From positions 405,227-469,226 of the forward strand of contig DLST01000018.1 in assembly GCA_002500745.1 (NCBI GenBank): a stretch of 64,000 nucleotides of DNA. The letters run 5' to 3'. The notes below the pieces were generated by a model. The model worked only from the letters and a program-made list of their open reading frames with translations, had not been told where the DNA came from and did not search any database. A program made the translations under genes and the position numbers. The DNA is from Sphingobacterium sp. UBA7855 (GTDB taxonomy: Bacteria; Bacteroidota; Bacteroidia; Sphingobacteriales; Sphingobacteriaceae). Positions 7,698-17,800 of the stretch are shown piece after piece (position 1 is the stretch's first letter; the number at the start of each line of letters is the position of its first letter).

Positions 7698-10600
7698 TTA
7701 CTCTAGACCATACCAGTTTTGATATTGACGCCTTAAGCCCTCAACGCGTGCCAATCGTTTATCCTCTTTCGCATCCGATAAAATTTTACGGTAGCGGTCT
7801 ACCGAGTCCAATCCAACCTGAATATCATTCCATTCGAAACTTAAATTTTTCTTATCCACTACGAGTTGATGCAAATATTCCATATGTTCAGCTACATAAT
7901 TTAGATTTCGATCCATCATATTATTGGCGAGCTGAGGTTGTCCAGAACGATATAGACTATCAATAATATCAGCATAGTTTACCGCATCTGACATAGCATA
8001 CACGCGCGCCGGTAATTGATCATATGCCTTTTTAGCAACTTCTCCCGCTTGTTTTATTCGGCCATTAGCCAATAACAGACGCGCTGCTTTTCCAAAAATA
8101 TCTCTTGCATACATGCTTGAAAAGCGGAATGAATCCGTATCAACATATCTAGCATTTTTTATATTCCCCCAATTATACGTGTGCATAATATTATGATATA
8201 AAGCTTCCATGTTCACTAGTCCGGCTTGCCCACTTTGCTTTTCAGTTGACTCTTCTGTAGCGGCGACCGGCATCAGTCTAGACGTGAAACCTTCATTAAC
8301 AAGATATTTATCTAAACCTAATTTAAGATCACTTGGCAACATATTTGAAAAATAGACGGGCCTGTTCCATTGGTTATTTTCAAGCACCGATAAGATTGTT
8401 AAATCAGCCCTTGTTAGGTGTTCAGTTGGTATCTCCCATTCCATCGTTGATACAATAGCTTCCTGCAAATAAGATGGAACTGCATTTTTCTTAACGACAT
8501 CCGCTCTATCGACGTCCAGTTTTACCTTTCTTGAGGGGAAATAGTTTTCCATCTCGCCGGAACTCAATTGAACTTTATATTCTGGATCATCTGAGGTCAC
8601 AAATTGTAATAACTGACCGGCATCAACAGCTTCGTCAAGTTGCCTATCCACAAAGGGAATATAATCACGGACACCTTTTTTTGTCTTTTCTGCCGGGATC
8701 GTTACGGGGAGACCTGCTGCTCGATAAGTCGGCTGCCTGGCCTGTTGCATATACCAATCACCGGTAAGATAACTTAAGACGACCACGCGCACATCGGGAC
8801 GCACACCTTCCACTTCTTGTAAGTACCACACCGGAAATGTATCATGATCGCCATAGGTAAATAGGATCGCATTTGGAGCACAGGCCTCAAGATAATTACG
8901 CGCCAAGTCTCTTGCCAGCGATTTCTCCGATCGATCATGGTCGTCCCAGTTCTGATGAACCAAAATAATGGGGCCACCCAGCAACGCAAAGGATAAACCT
9001 GTCGCCAAAGCATAGCGTGTTCGTAAAAAACGTTTGAAGAAACGAACCAATGCGATCAGCCCCAGCCCAATCCAGATTGCAAAGGCGTAGAAAGAGCCCA
9101 CATAAGCATAATCCCGTTCGCGGGGCTGCATGGGCGTTTGATTGAGGTAAACAACAATAGCTATTCCCGTAAATACAAACAGCAAGGTTACGACCAAAGT
9201 ATAAGGCTTGTTGTTTCGATACAACCATAGCGCACCAGCTATCCCCAAAAGCAGCGGAAGAAAGAAATAGGTGTTTCGGCCCGGATCATGCTTTTGAGCT
9301 GGGGAAAGTTTATCTTGGCCCCCCAGGCGCCAATTGTCCAATGTTTTGATTCCTGACAGCCAATTCCCGTCATTATACGCTCCATACCCTTGCTTATCAT
9401 TCTGTCTACCGACAAAATTCCATAAGAAATACCGGGTATACATATCGCCAAGCTGAAAATTGAAAAAGAACTTAAAATTATCGGAGAACGTTGGCTGTTG
9501 CCCTTCTTTCAAATTGAGGTAACTTCTATAATAGGCTTGATGGCTTCCGTCTTGGCTATAGATACGCGGGAAAAAGGTTTCCTTATCAAATTGATATTTG
9601 TCTACCTGTGTGAAGGGAACATACGCCGATAGATCTTTCCGATAGCCTGTCTTACTCTTTACACCCACCACTTGCGAATCATAATACGGACCTTTGAGCA
9701 ATGGTTCCAGGATATATTGTTCCCTGCTCAAATAGCCCAAAAAAGAAAATACATTATCCGGCGCATTATTATTCAAGGATGGGTTTGCTTTTCCCCGGAT
9801 CATGACCATGGTGTAGGAACTGTATCCAAATAAAACAAAACAAAAAACTAACAGAGCGGTGTTGAGCGTGTATTTGTGCTTTGTATGTGAATAATACAAA
9901 CCGTAAACTATCGAGCCTAATAGTAATGCACATGAGAAGAAAATGCCGGAACCAAATCCCATTCCAAGTGAATTTACAAATACAAGGTCAACTTTAGCTG
10001 CCAGGCCAACCAACCATTGTATAATACCCCACAAAACGGTCCCCAGGATCAGTACACCTACGACAAAAGCTTTTAAGGTACCTTTTGCACTCACCTGAGT
10101 TGCTTTTCTGAAATAGACAACCATCGCTATCGCTGGGATAGCAAGAAGATTCAATAAATGAACGCCAATAGAAAGCCCCATAACAAAACCGATAAATACC
10201 AGCCAACGGTCACTACCTTCTTCATCAGCACGAGCTTCCCATTTTAATATTCCCCAAAACACAACTGCTGTACACAAGGACGACATCGCATAAACTTCGG
10301 ATTCTACAGCCGAATACCAAAATGAATCGCTAAAACTAAATGCCATTGCACCAACAGTTCCTGCGCCGAAGATATGCAAGCTGTTGGATAAGGGTGCGTA
10401 TTTGTCTTCGCGGAGTATCTTCTTGGCAATTGCTGTAATGGTCCAAAATAAAAATGTAACCGTAAGCCCGCTGCAAATTGCCGATCCGATATTCATCCAA
10501 TAGGCGATCTTACCGGCATTACCCAAAGCCAGGTTGGAAAATATATTCTGAATCAGAAGAAATAATGGTGCCCCAGGTTGGTGTGCGACTTCCAGCTTGT

Positions 10601-10727
10601 AAGCACAGGCAATGAATTCACCACAATCCCACCAGCTTACCGTCTTTTCCACGGTAGCAATATATACACATGTGGCAATGAGTCCACAAGCAAAACCCAG
10701 TAGAGAATTTATTCTGTTGTACGTCAT
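7698..10727 (-). CDS. DUF2723 (TMEM260-like) multi-spanning membrane protein
   Basis: About 1009 residues. The N-terminal half is a polytopic membrane domain with an early loop containing WWDCGEFIACAYKLEVAHQP (about residues 31-50), the DUF2723 signature. The second half has a soluble periplasmic-type domain and ends with TPR-like helices (AARLLLANGRIKQAGEVAKK). The family is related to GT-C protein O-mannosyltransferases; human TMEM260 is an O-mannosyltransferase. Glycosyl transfer to exported proteins is therefore plausible but not shown here. I chose the ATG at 10727; an in-frame ATG at 10766 would add 13 polar residues of poor match. It stands alone, convergent with the OmpW-like gene. 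Confidence 0.88.
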   Translation of the reverse strand: MTYNRINSLLGFACGLIATCVYIATVEKTVSWWDCGEFIACAYKLEVAHQPGAPLFLLIQNIFSNLALGNAGKIAYWMNIGSAICSGLTVTFLFWTITAIAKKILREDKYAPLSNSLHIFGAGTVGAMAFSFSDSFWYSAVESEVYAMSSLCTAVVFWGILKWEARADEEGSDRWLVFIGFVMGLSIGVHLLNLLAIPAIAMVVYFRKATQVSAKGTLKAFVVGVLILGTVLWGIIQWLVGLAAKVDLVFVNSLGMGFGSGIFFSCALLLGSIVYGLYYSHTKHKYTLNTALLVFCFVLFGYSSYTMVMIRGKANPSLNNNAPDNVFSFLGYLSREQYILEPLLKGPYYDSQVVGVKSKTGYRKDLSAYVPFTQVDKYQFDKETFFPRIYSQDGSHQAYYRSYLNLKEGQQPTFSDNFKFFFNFQLGDMYTRYFLWNFVGRQNDKQGYGAYNDGNWLSGIKTLDNWRLGGQDKLSPAQKHDPGRNTYFFLPLLLGIAGALWLYRNNKPYTLVVTLLFVFTGIAIVVYLNQTPMQPRERDYAYVGSFYAFAIWIGLGLIALVRFFKRFLRTRYALATGLSFALLGGPIILVHQNWDDHDRSEKSLARDLARNYLEACAPNAILFTYGDHDTFPVWYLQEVEGVRPDVRVVVLSYLTGDWYMQQARQPTYRAAGLPVTIPAEKTKKGVRDYIPFVDRQLDEAVDAGQLLQFVTSDDPEYKVQLSSGEMENYFPSRKVKLDVDRADVVKKNAVPSYLQEAIVSTMEWEIPTEHLTRADLTILSVLENNQWNRPVYFSNMLPSDLKLGLDKYLVNEGFTSRLMPVAATEESTEKQSGQAGLVNMEALYHNIMHTYNWGNIKNARYVDTDSFRFSSMYARDIFGKAARLLLANGRIKQAGEVAKKAYDQLPARVYAMSDAVNYADIIDSLYRSGQPQLANNMMDRNLNYVAEHMEYLHQLVVDKKNLSFEWNDIQVGLDSVDRYRKILSDAKEDKRLARVEGLRRQYQNWYGLE

Positions 10728-10924
10728 AAGGTCAATTGGTTTTTTATTAAATCCTTTAGAGCACATTAAGGTAAAAAGTTATCCTGATTTCAGGATGTTA
10801 ATTAACACTATTTAACACAAGTACTTGACAATAAACACACTGTCGCTTCCACTCAATTAAAAGAATAAGTCATAAACACGACGACTGGGCTATAAGGTCA
10901 ATTATAGAATATCTTAAAAATGAA

Positions 10925-10948
10925 AAAGGGAGCTTATCAGCTCCCTTT
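10925..10948 (-). terminator. Terminator after metF
   Basis: A 10-bp perfect stem, AAAGGGAGCT with AGCTCCCTTT, around a 4-nt loop, followed on the minus strand by a T-run. It lies 19 bp past the metF stop. Confidence 0.8.
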
Positions 10949-10966
10949 ACCTGGTATTTTTATCAG

Positions 10967-11923
10967 TTAGGCTAGTTTTTGTACAATTTTCTTTGTTGGA
11001 CCCGGATTACTCATCGTATAAAAATGTAAAACCGGAGCGCCAAACTTGATCAGCTCCTGACATTGTTGTACCAACCACTCTTCTCCGACTTGTCTGACGT
11101 CGGCATTCGTTTTACAGGCCGAAACAGCATCGCTCAGTTCTTCTGGAATATCCAGATGAAATATTCTTGGTAAGGTCACGAGTTGCTTTTTGGTTGTCAG
11201 TGGCTTTAATCCTGGAATAATAGGCACATGGATTCCATTATCTCTACATTTAGTAACAAATTCCTTATATTTTTCGACATTAAAAAACATTTGAGTTACA
11301 ATAAATTCCGCCCCCATATCGACTTTTTGTTTCAGATATTTAAAGTCAGTATTAAAATTTGGCGATTCAAAGTGTTTTTCGGGGTAACCTGCAACACCGA
11401 TGCAAAAATCAGTCTTTTCTGATGTGACAATATCCTCATGCAGATACTTTCCTTTATTCATATCAGTCACCTGTTCCAATAGGTCTGTTGCAAAAGCATG
11501 TCCACCATCCGTTGGAATAAAATCAGCATCGCCCTTACGTGCATCTCCGCGCAATACCAAGACATTATCTATGCCCAGGAAGTTCAAATCGATCAGTGCA
11601 TTTTCAGTTTCCTCCTTAGTAAAACCACCACATATCAAATGGGGTACTGCATCAACTTTATATTTATTCATGATTGCTGCACATATCGCCACTGTCCCAG
11701 GACGTTTGCGATAGGAAACGCGTTCCAGTAATCCACTTGCATGCTCTTTATAGATATAATCTTCCCGGTGGTAAGTTACGTCGATAAAAGGAGGTTTAAA
11801 CTCCATCAGTTCATCCATGGTTTTAAAAATACTTTGGATGCCCTGTCCTTTCGCCGGTGGCAATAGCTCAAAAGAAAACAATGTTTTTCCTTTGGCATTC
11901 TGGATATGATCGATAATCTTCAT
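10967..11923 (-). CDS. metF: Methylenetetrahydrofolate reductase
   Basis: Reduces 5,10-methylenetetrahydrofolate to 5-methyltetrahydrofolate, the methyl donor for methionine synthase; an FAD-dependent TIM-barrel enzyme of the cytoplasm. The 318-residue length fits the short bacterial form. FSFELLPPAKG at residues 16-26 contains the catalytic-site Glu, and VDVTYH (written here FIDVTYH), HLICGG, LRGDARKGD and EFIVTQMFF follow in the usual order. A SAM-I riboswitch occupies its leader at 11998-12096, so expression should fall when S-adenosylmethionine is plentiful. A terminator follows the stop, so metF is likely a single-gene unit. No metH or metE is visible in the window. Confidence 0.96.
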   Translation of the reverse strand: MKIIDHIQNAKGKTLFSFELLPPAKGQGIQSIFKTMDELMEFKPPFIDVTYHREDYIYKEHASGLLERVSYRKRPGTVAICAAIMNKYKVDAVPHLICGGFTKEETENALIDLNFLGIDNVLVLRGDARKGDADFIPTDGGHAFATDLLEQVTDMNKGKYLHEDIVTSEKTDFCIGVAGYPEKHFESPNFNTDFKYLKQKVDMGAEFIVTQMFFNVEKYKEFVTKCRDNGIHVPIIPGLKPLTTKKQLVTLPRIFHLDIPEELSDAVSACKTNADVRQVGEEWLVQQCQELIKFGAPVLHFYTMSNPGPTKKIVQKLA

Positions 11924-11997
11924 TAAAAAAACTGTTTTTTAGTTTGGTTGGCTTATATCGAAACGCACACGTCGAGGAATCGTTGATCTTCATGTAA

Positions 11998-12096
11998 CTT
12001 ATCTTTCCCACATGGAGTAGGGTAGAATTTAGCACCTTGAACAATACAGGTTGCTAAGGCTTCAACGGGTCTATTCCCTCGGCCTTTCTCTATAAG
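11998..12096 (-). ncRNA. SAM-I (S-box) riboswitch upstream of metF
   Basis: Read on the minus strand, the leader has the S-box core in order: P1 5' strand CTTAT, AGAGA, GAGGGA, GACCCGTTGAAGCC, TTAGCAACC, then GGTGCTAAATTCTACCC, a short P4, and the P1 3' strand ATAAG. CTTAT pairs with ATAAG. The GGUGCUAA and GCAACC blocks are hallmark conserved segments that bind SAM. About 74 nt separate the aptamer from the metF ATG. No textbook terminator is visible in that gap; CATGT inside the 3' part can pair with ACATG just after P1, and A6/T7 runs abut the ATG, so control may be at translation. Confidence 0.93.
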
Positions 12097-12128
12097 CATT
12101 GCTAATATCGTTTTAAAAAATCAAAAGA

Positions 12129-12136
12129 CAAAAATA
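12129..12136 (-). promoter_or_regulatory. -7 promoter element of the riboswitch-metF transcript
   Basis: TATTTTTG on the minus strand matches TAnnTTTG and lies 33 bp before the start of the S-box aptamer. The upstream -33 element is weak. Confidence 0.45.
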
Positions 12137-12315
12137 TTTTTTCGAAAAGGCTTAAAAGGCAGCGAAAAGACCGCAATAAATACGGCTTCAGGTTTATTTC
12201 CAGGTAATAACAGGAATTTACGCTCCACCAAAACTTAAAGACCTAAAAAACAGATAAAATTAACGATCGAGGATCATTGACAGCCAAGAGATTGACTACG
12301 CCACAACAGGATCGG

Positions 12316-13173
12316 CTAATGATGCGTTGCTAGGGAATTCCGTAGATTTTTGAGATAAAACGTGATTAATAGAAGTCCTGTTACATGGTATTCCTCTTTC
12401 GATCCATATTTAAAGCCATCAAATAAATAGCGATAAGCGATCAATGCATTTTGTTCATTGTAAAACAACGCTTTCCACGACTCGGGCACATCTTTCCACG
12501 CCTTCAGCACAATACCGTTCTCCGCATAAATAATTGGCGATTCAACACCATCCATTCGATAATCGTGATGTGTACCAGAACTCGATATATGTTGAAAGTA
12601 AGCGATGGAATAATCAACAAAATTCAATGCCCTTGCCTTGATCTCTTTTTCACTTTCTGTTCTTACGGGAGCATTCCGCCACAAGTTCACTTGACTGTCA
12701 AATTTGCTTGGCGTCTCGCGTATAGGGGTTTTATCTAAAGCAAAATTGAGATAAAGTCTTTCGGTAGTAGGCACACGCTCGGAGTTAAACTGTGAAAAAT
12801 CACCTCTCAGCTGAATAAAATCTTGTTTTACCTTAACAATATCCAATGCGATGCTACCTTTTTTCTCGTCCGTCAACTCTAATCGGTCGCCGTTGAATCT
12901 ATACTTCCCGAAGAGTAATATGTCATCGATGGCTAGGACAAATTGGTCTTTATCATGGAGGGAGAGAAAAGATCGGTATAGCATTGGGTCATTACCATAG
13001 ACATCTGCCTCCACATTTTTGGAAGATTCGCTTTTTAATTTTTTATACTCCTCATTCGAATAACCAAATATCATTTGGTAATTGCCTTCAGGAAACGCCT
13101 TTTTCTTGCTAAAGAAAGTACAGGAAGATAACGAAAATGCGAATAGCAGCAGTAATAACGGTTTCAATATCAA
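12316..13173 (-). CDS. Predicted lipoprotein of unknown function (285 aa)
   Basis: Starts with a lipoprotein signal peptide: hydrophobic residues 5-15 followed by the lipobox LSSC with the modified Cys at position 18. The mature part contains a repeated beta-rich segment of the 'GKYRFNGDRLELTDEKKG' kind (about residues 88-105), which suggests a lipocalin- or META-like small barrel, followed by a mixed C-terminal domain. I do not recognise a named family. It lies downstream of rpsP-rimM on the same strand with about 100 bp before it and may be co-transcribed with them. Exported and membrane-anchored location is confident; the role is unknown. Confidence 0.75.
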   Translation of the reverse strand: MILKPLLLLLFAFSLSSCTFFSKKKAFPEGNYQMIFGYSNEEYKKLKSESSKNVEADVYGNDPMLYRSFLSLHDKDQFVLAIDDILLFGKYRFNGDRLELTDEKKGSIALDIVKVKQDFIQLRGDFSQFNSERVPTTERLYLNFALDKTPIRETPSKFDSQVNLWRNAPVRTESEKEIKARALNFVDYSIAYFQHISSSGTHHDYRMDGVESPIIYAENGIVLKAWKDVPESWKALFYNEQNALIAYRYLFDGFKYGSKEEYHVTGLLLITFYLKNLRNSLATHH

Positions 13174-13272
13174 TGAATAATTATGGCCAACAATAATACA
13201 CGGACCAAGATAAGAAATTACTGCAATAGTTATAGTATACCGCTATTCATTTGAATTAAGCTCGGGGATAGC

Positions 13273-13797
13273 TTATTCTTTATAGAGATCCACCAAGCCC
13301 TCTGGCAATTCAACTTCAATAATCTCCTCTTCGCCATCGATACCGAAGATCAAATCGTCCGAAAGCGGGAACATCAGCTCCTTGCCATCCATATCTACGG
13401 TAGCAACAAATTGTTGTGGAAATTCCTGAACATCTGTTATTCTCCCCAGTTCACCATGGTTTTCATCAATTACTAAAAAGCCGATTAAATCCGTATATCT
13501 AAAATCATCTGGATCACGCTCCGGCATTTTATCATTGGAAAGATATAGCTTTTTACGCACAAGTATTTGAGCCTTATCAATATGATCCACATCCTCGAAT
13601 GTCACATAAGCGGTGCTGTTCTTTTGAAATTTGATGACGTCAACAAAATAAGGAACAAGCTTTTTGTTCACTTCCACGAAGACGACGTCCATATCTAAAC
13701 TCTCGTATTCTTCGAACTCAAAAAATAGCTGTACTTCCCCTTTAAGCCCTCTTGTTTTGCTGATATAACCGATGTAAAAGCTTTGATCAATAGTCAT
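13273..13797 (-). CDS. rimM: Ribosome maturation factor RimM
   Basis: Helps 30S subunit assembly by binding ribosomal protein S19 during 16S rRNA maturation. 174 residues, standard length. The N-terminal barrel has YIGYISKTRGLKGEVQLFF (about residues 8-26), the RimM signature, and the C-terminal PRC-barrel shows DLIGFLVIDENHGELGRI and a conserved end with LPEGLVDLY. It follows rpsP, as in many bacteria, with a terminator-like hairpin between them. The usual trmD-rplS partners are not next to it; a lipoprotein gene follows instead. Confidence 0.95.
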   Translation of the reverse strand: MTIDQSFYIGYISKTRGLKGEVQLFFEFEEYESLDMDVVFVEVNKKLVPYFVDVIKFQKNSTAYVTFEDVDHIDKAQILVRKKLYLSNDKMPERDPDDFRYTDLIGFLVIDENHGELGRITDVQEFPQQFVATVDMDGKELMFPLSDDLIFGIDGEEEIIEVELPEGLVDLYKE

Positions 13798-13865
13798 ATT
13801 TTCGTATTTGGCAATTAGATGTAAGACATGATAATGGCAAACTATTAGCCTAATGGCTGTTTCAA

Positions 13866-13895
13866 AAAAAGCCGGCTCAAGGTTGAGTCGGCTTT
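13866..13895 (-). terminator. Terminator between rpsP and rimM
   Basis: On the minus strand AAGCCGACTCAA pairs with TTGAGCCGGCTT (one mismatch) around a CC loop and is followed by a T-run. It should end most rpsP transcripts before rimM, giving S16 a higher dose. Confidence 0.8.
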
Positions 13896-13916
13896 CTCGA
13901 ATACTTTATGAAAGAA

Positions 13917-14438
13917 TTAACCTTCAGTTTCTTCTGATGCAGGAGCTTCAGTCTCTTCAGCAGGAGTTTCTTCCGCTACAGGAGCATTTTTAGCAGCTAC
14001 AGCAGCAGCCTTTTCTTCTTTTTTCTTAGCTTCAGCAGCTAAAGCAGCATTTCTAGCATCAGCTTTAGTTTGTGCTAAACCATCTTTTTTACCAGAGATT
14101 CTTGCATCATTAGCTTCAGTCCAAGCTGCAAATTTAGCTTCAGCAGCAGCTTCATCAAAAGCACCTTTTTTCACACCACCTTGCAAGTGTTTTTTGTAAA
14201 GAACACCTTTGTAAGAAAGGATAGCGCGAGCTGTGTCAGTCGGTTGAGCACCTTTATTCATCCAATCCAAAGCTTTTTCAAAATCCAAAACAATCGTTGC
14301 TGGATTAGTGTTTGGGTTGTAAGAACCAATACGTTCGATGAATTTACCGTCACGTGGAGCGCGAGAATCCGCTACGACTACGTGGTAAAAAGGACGTCCT
14401 TTTTTACCGTGTCTTTGCAATCTGATTTTAGTTGCCAT
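13917..14438 (-). CDS. rpsP: 30S ribosomal protein S16 with long C-terminal extension
   Basis: Structural protein of the small ribosomal subunit. Residues 1-80 are canonical S16 ([57 protein letters not shown]). The remaining ~90 residues are an Ala/Lys/Glu-rich tail that becomes strongly acidic at the end. Most bacterial S16 proteins are about 80-90 residues; the extension is common in Bacteroidota. Its promoter is excellent (TATCTTTG at 14496-14503), fitting strong expression. A terminator-like hairpin separates it from rimM. Confidence 0.96.
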   Translation of the reverse strand: MATKIRLQRHGKKGRPFYHVVVADSRAPRDGKFIERIGSYNPNTNPATIVLDFEKALDWMNKGAQPTDTARAILSYKGVLYKKHLQGGVKKGAFDEAAAEAKFAAWTEANDARISGKKDGLAQTKADARNAALAAEAKKKEEKAAAVAAKNAPVAEETPAEETEAPASEETEG

Positions 14439-14495
14439 TTTTTAATTTATTTTATGTATTCAACATATCCCCCGAGCTTCATACTAGAGGGGATG

Positions 14496-14525
14496 CAAAG
14501 ATAGTTATTTTTTTCTATTCATAAA
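14496..14525 (-). promoter_or_regulatory. Promoter of rpsP
   Basis: On the minus strand TATCTTTG (14496-14503) is a perfect -7 element, with TTTA (14522-14525) exactly 18 bp upstream as the -33 element. The ATG lies 58 bp downstream. Confidence 0.65.
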
Positions 14526-14803
14526 CATGATTTTATAAAATTCATTGAAAATGACACCCTTAACATCTTTAATCCCCTATTTTAAAACAGATGTCATTAC
14601 ACTAGCTCTGCCGTCAACACCAACGTAATTTGTACAGCTGTTAGCTTCGTCCAAAGGCAACACCTAATCAGATTACGACACCATGTATATATCATAAACA
14701 ATAATTTGGGTAATAAATTAGAATCAAATTACGTCTGTCTTTCTCAATTAAAATAATCTTCGCCATTTTTGCCAATTCACTTTTTACTTTCTACCTTCAT
14801 TCT
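14526..14803. other. Non-coding stretch between rpsP and the AddA-like gene
   Basis: Divergent intergenic region. I see no gene, RNA motif or strong repeat here. It should hold the promoter of the helicase-nuclease pair, but I could not place it with confidence. Confidence 0.4.
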
Positions 14804-17800
14804 ATGAAATCCGTTGCGCCATTAAAAATACTCAAAGCTTCAGCCGGTTCGGGGAAAACCTTTAGCTTAACTTTACACTATCTCACCCTCCTCCTATCCA
14901 ACGAGAATAGCTATAAGGAGATTTTAGCGGTCACATTCACCAATAAGGCAACTGCCGAGATGAAAGAACGTATCCTATCGGTACTCCATGGCCTGGCAAC
15001 AGGCCACCCTAGCCCTAAGATTGAAGATTTCAGAAAGTTATTACTGGCACAACAGCCAGGTTGGACGTCACACCTTGTGCAGGAGAAAGCTCACCGTGTT
15101 TATCGTCGTATCCTACATGATTATAGTCATTTTACGATAAGTACAATTGATGGTTTCTCCCAAAAGGTCATCCGTGCATTTACGTATGAACTCAATCTTG
15201 ATGCAGCTTACAAGATTGAAATGAACGTCAATAAAGTGAAAAATGAGCTGACAGTCATGCTCAATCAATTACTGGATGAGCGACCCGATCTACTCGATTG
15301 GATTATAACTTATGCTGAAAAGAAGATAGCAAAAAATGAAAATTGGAACTACCGTCAGCAATTAATGAGCTTAGCGAGCCTTATTTTTTCTGAAAATTTC
15401 CAGGAATTTGATAGTTACATCAACTCGGCAAATCCCAAGGAGGTTTTTAATCTCCTCAATCAGGAGATTGAACAGAAGATAAGCGCATTTACCGAAGCGC
15501 TATCCATGACAATTGAAGCGTTTAGTGAGACATTCAAAAAATTCAACCTCACTGAAAATGACCTGAAGGGTAAATCGCGCAATAAAATAATTTCAGCCAG
15601 CAAAACCAGTAAAAAGACGGAAAAACTGAGCGCTTCTGAAATTGCCAAGATAATAGAAAAATACCTTCTGTTAATCGACAATGAAGATGCATTTACGGAT
15701 AGTGATAAAAATATACGTCATGATCTTATGGCTGCATTTAACCCGATCTTGGCATCCTTCCAAAAGTTACACGACAACCTATCCGCTTACATTGCCTATC
15801 AAGCAGTACAGAATAACCTCTATTACCTGCGTTTACTCAAAGAAATGAGCGATTTACTGACACAGTGGCGACGCGATAATGGTGCCCAGTTAATTTCCGA
15901 TTCTCAGATTCTGTTAAACAAGCTCGGAATTGATGAAAATAGCGACCCAACATTTATCTGGGAGAAAATCGGCAATCGCTTTAACTACTTTTTGTTTGAC
16001 GAATTTCAGGATACTTCGCGCATTCAATGGAAAAATTATAGTCCACTACTGATCAATGCATTGGCAGATGCCAAAGGTACGGTCAGCGAACACCTGATTG
16101 TAGGTGATGTTAAACAAAGCATCTATCGCTGGCGAAATGGCGATTGGCGAATACTACTCCAACAGGTAGAACAACAGATTGTCCATGCCTTTCACTTGGA
16201 CGACGATAACAAAACAACCTTTATCGAAAACGGAAGCCTCGATACCAATTTTAGAAGTCTTCCAAATATTATCCATTTAAACAATTACCTATTTAGCAGT
16301 ATTCCAAAACATTTGCAACAGGTATTAAATGAAAAAGTATCCGAAAGCCTAGATGAAGAAGGCAAACAGTGGTGGGCTTCCTCGGGCAATGATAGCATGC
16401 TTGTCAAAGCGTATGAAAACAGCCAACAGGAGGTTCCTGAGCATAAAAAAGGAAAATTTGACCAATTAGGTTCTATTGAGATCTCCTACATCCCCGTTAC
16501 TGATGGACGTTACCGAAGAAATCAGGTTATCGAAGAATCACTCGTCAATTTATGCCAAAAAATAAAAGAATGGCTACTCGACAAACGCTATCAACCCCAA
16601 CAGATTGGTATTTTAGTACGTAGTAATTCACAAGCTAAGTTGGTTATCGAAAAACTCATGGATTTCAAAAAACAGCAACAGCTCACGTTTGAAGTCATAT
16701 CAGGAGATGCGCTGTCGCTAGCCAGCAATGATGCTGTTTTACTACTGATCGAAACGCTGAAAGCCTTGGTCTATAATTCGGAGAAACATACCATTCATAA
16801 AGCAAAGATAGTCTATCTCTATCAGCATATACAGAATAATACAGTTGATCAGAATGCATGGTTAAAATTTGCCGGCAACGACATCCGCGCACTTCAAGAT
16901 TATCTCCCTGAGGCGCTGATTGACTCCTGGGAAATGGCGCAGAAACAGCCATTGGTCCACTTGATTGAAAAGCTTATTGAAATCTACGGTTTCACAACCG
17001 CGGACAATATTCACCTCCCTTACCTTCTCGCATTCAAAGATATGATCTCAACGTTTTCCACCAATGGCGAACGTGGCATTATACAGTTCTTAGAGTTCTG
17101 GGAAGAAGATGGCAACCGGGCTGTACTCCCTTCCAATGGAGAAATTAATGCGATTGAAGTAACGACAATACACAAATCAAAAGGACTGGCTTATGACGTG
17201 GTTATGATTCCATTTTGTTCATGGGATCTCGACGGCATGATCAATGGCGATTTTTGGATCGAGACATCCGAAACTCCTTTTGCCCAATTGGGGAAAATTC
17301 CAATCAAATACACATCTACGGTCGGCAAATCTATATTTTTCAAACAATATTTTGAAGAGATGCTATTCAACTACATGGACGCCCTTAACACGTTCTATGT
17401 GGCAACAACCCGCGCCGTTGAACACCTTTATATTACTGCTCCGTGCTTTAAAGAATCTGTCGACAAAAAGACAGGAGAGATTACAGGCTATGATACCAAA
17501 GACGAATATATCAGCGATGTGCTCTTCCAAGTCTTAGATACTCCAGAATCGCCGTTTAAAATCGAAAATAAAGTCCTATATATTGATCAGATAATCCAAA
17601 AAAGAAAAGCGCAGTTTCGAAATGACAATATTATTTCGTTGACCCATTATCCCATTTCCAAAGAACTGGAAATGGCTTTAGAGAAAGCGAGTACGCGCAG
17701 TATCAACGATATTATGATGTTGGAAAAAGCGGCACAGTATGGCATATTGGCACACGATATTATGGCTCAGATTTCAAACGAAGAAGACATCCATAAACTG

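Noticed and set aside
7676..7966. Open frame on the plus strand over the end of the DUF2723 gene
   Set aside because: It lies opposite a well-supported gene and has no family signature.
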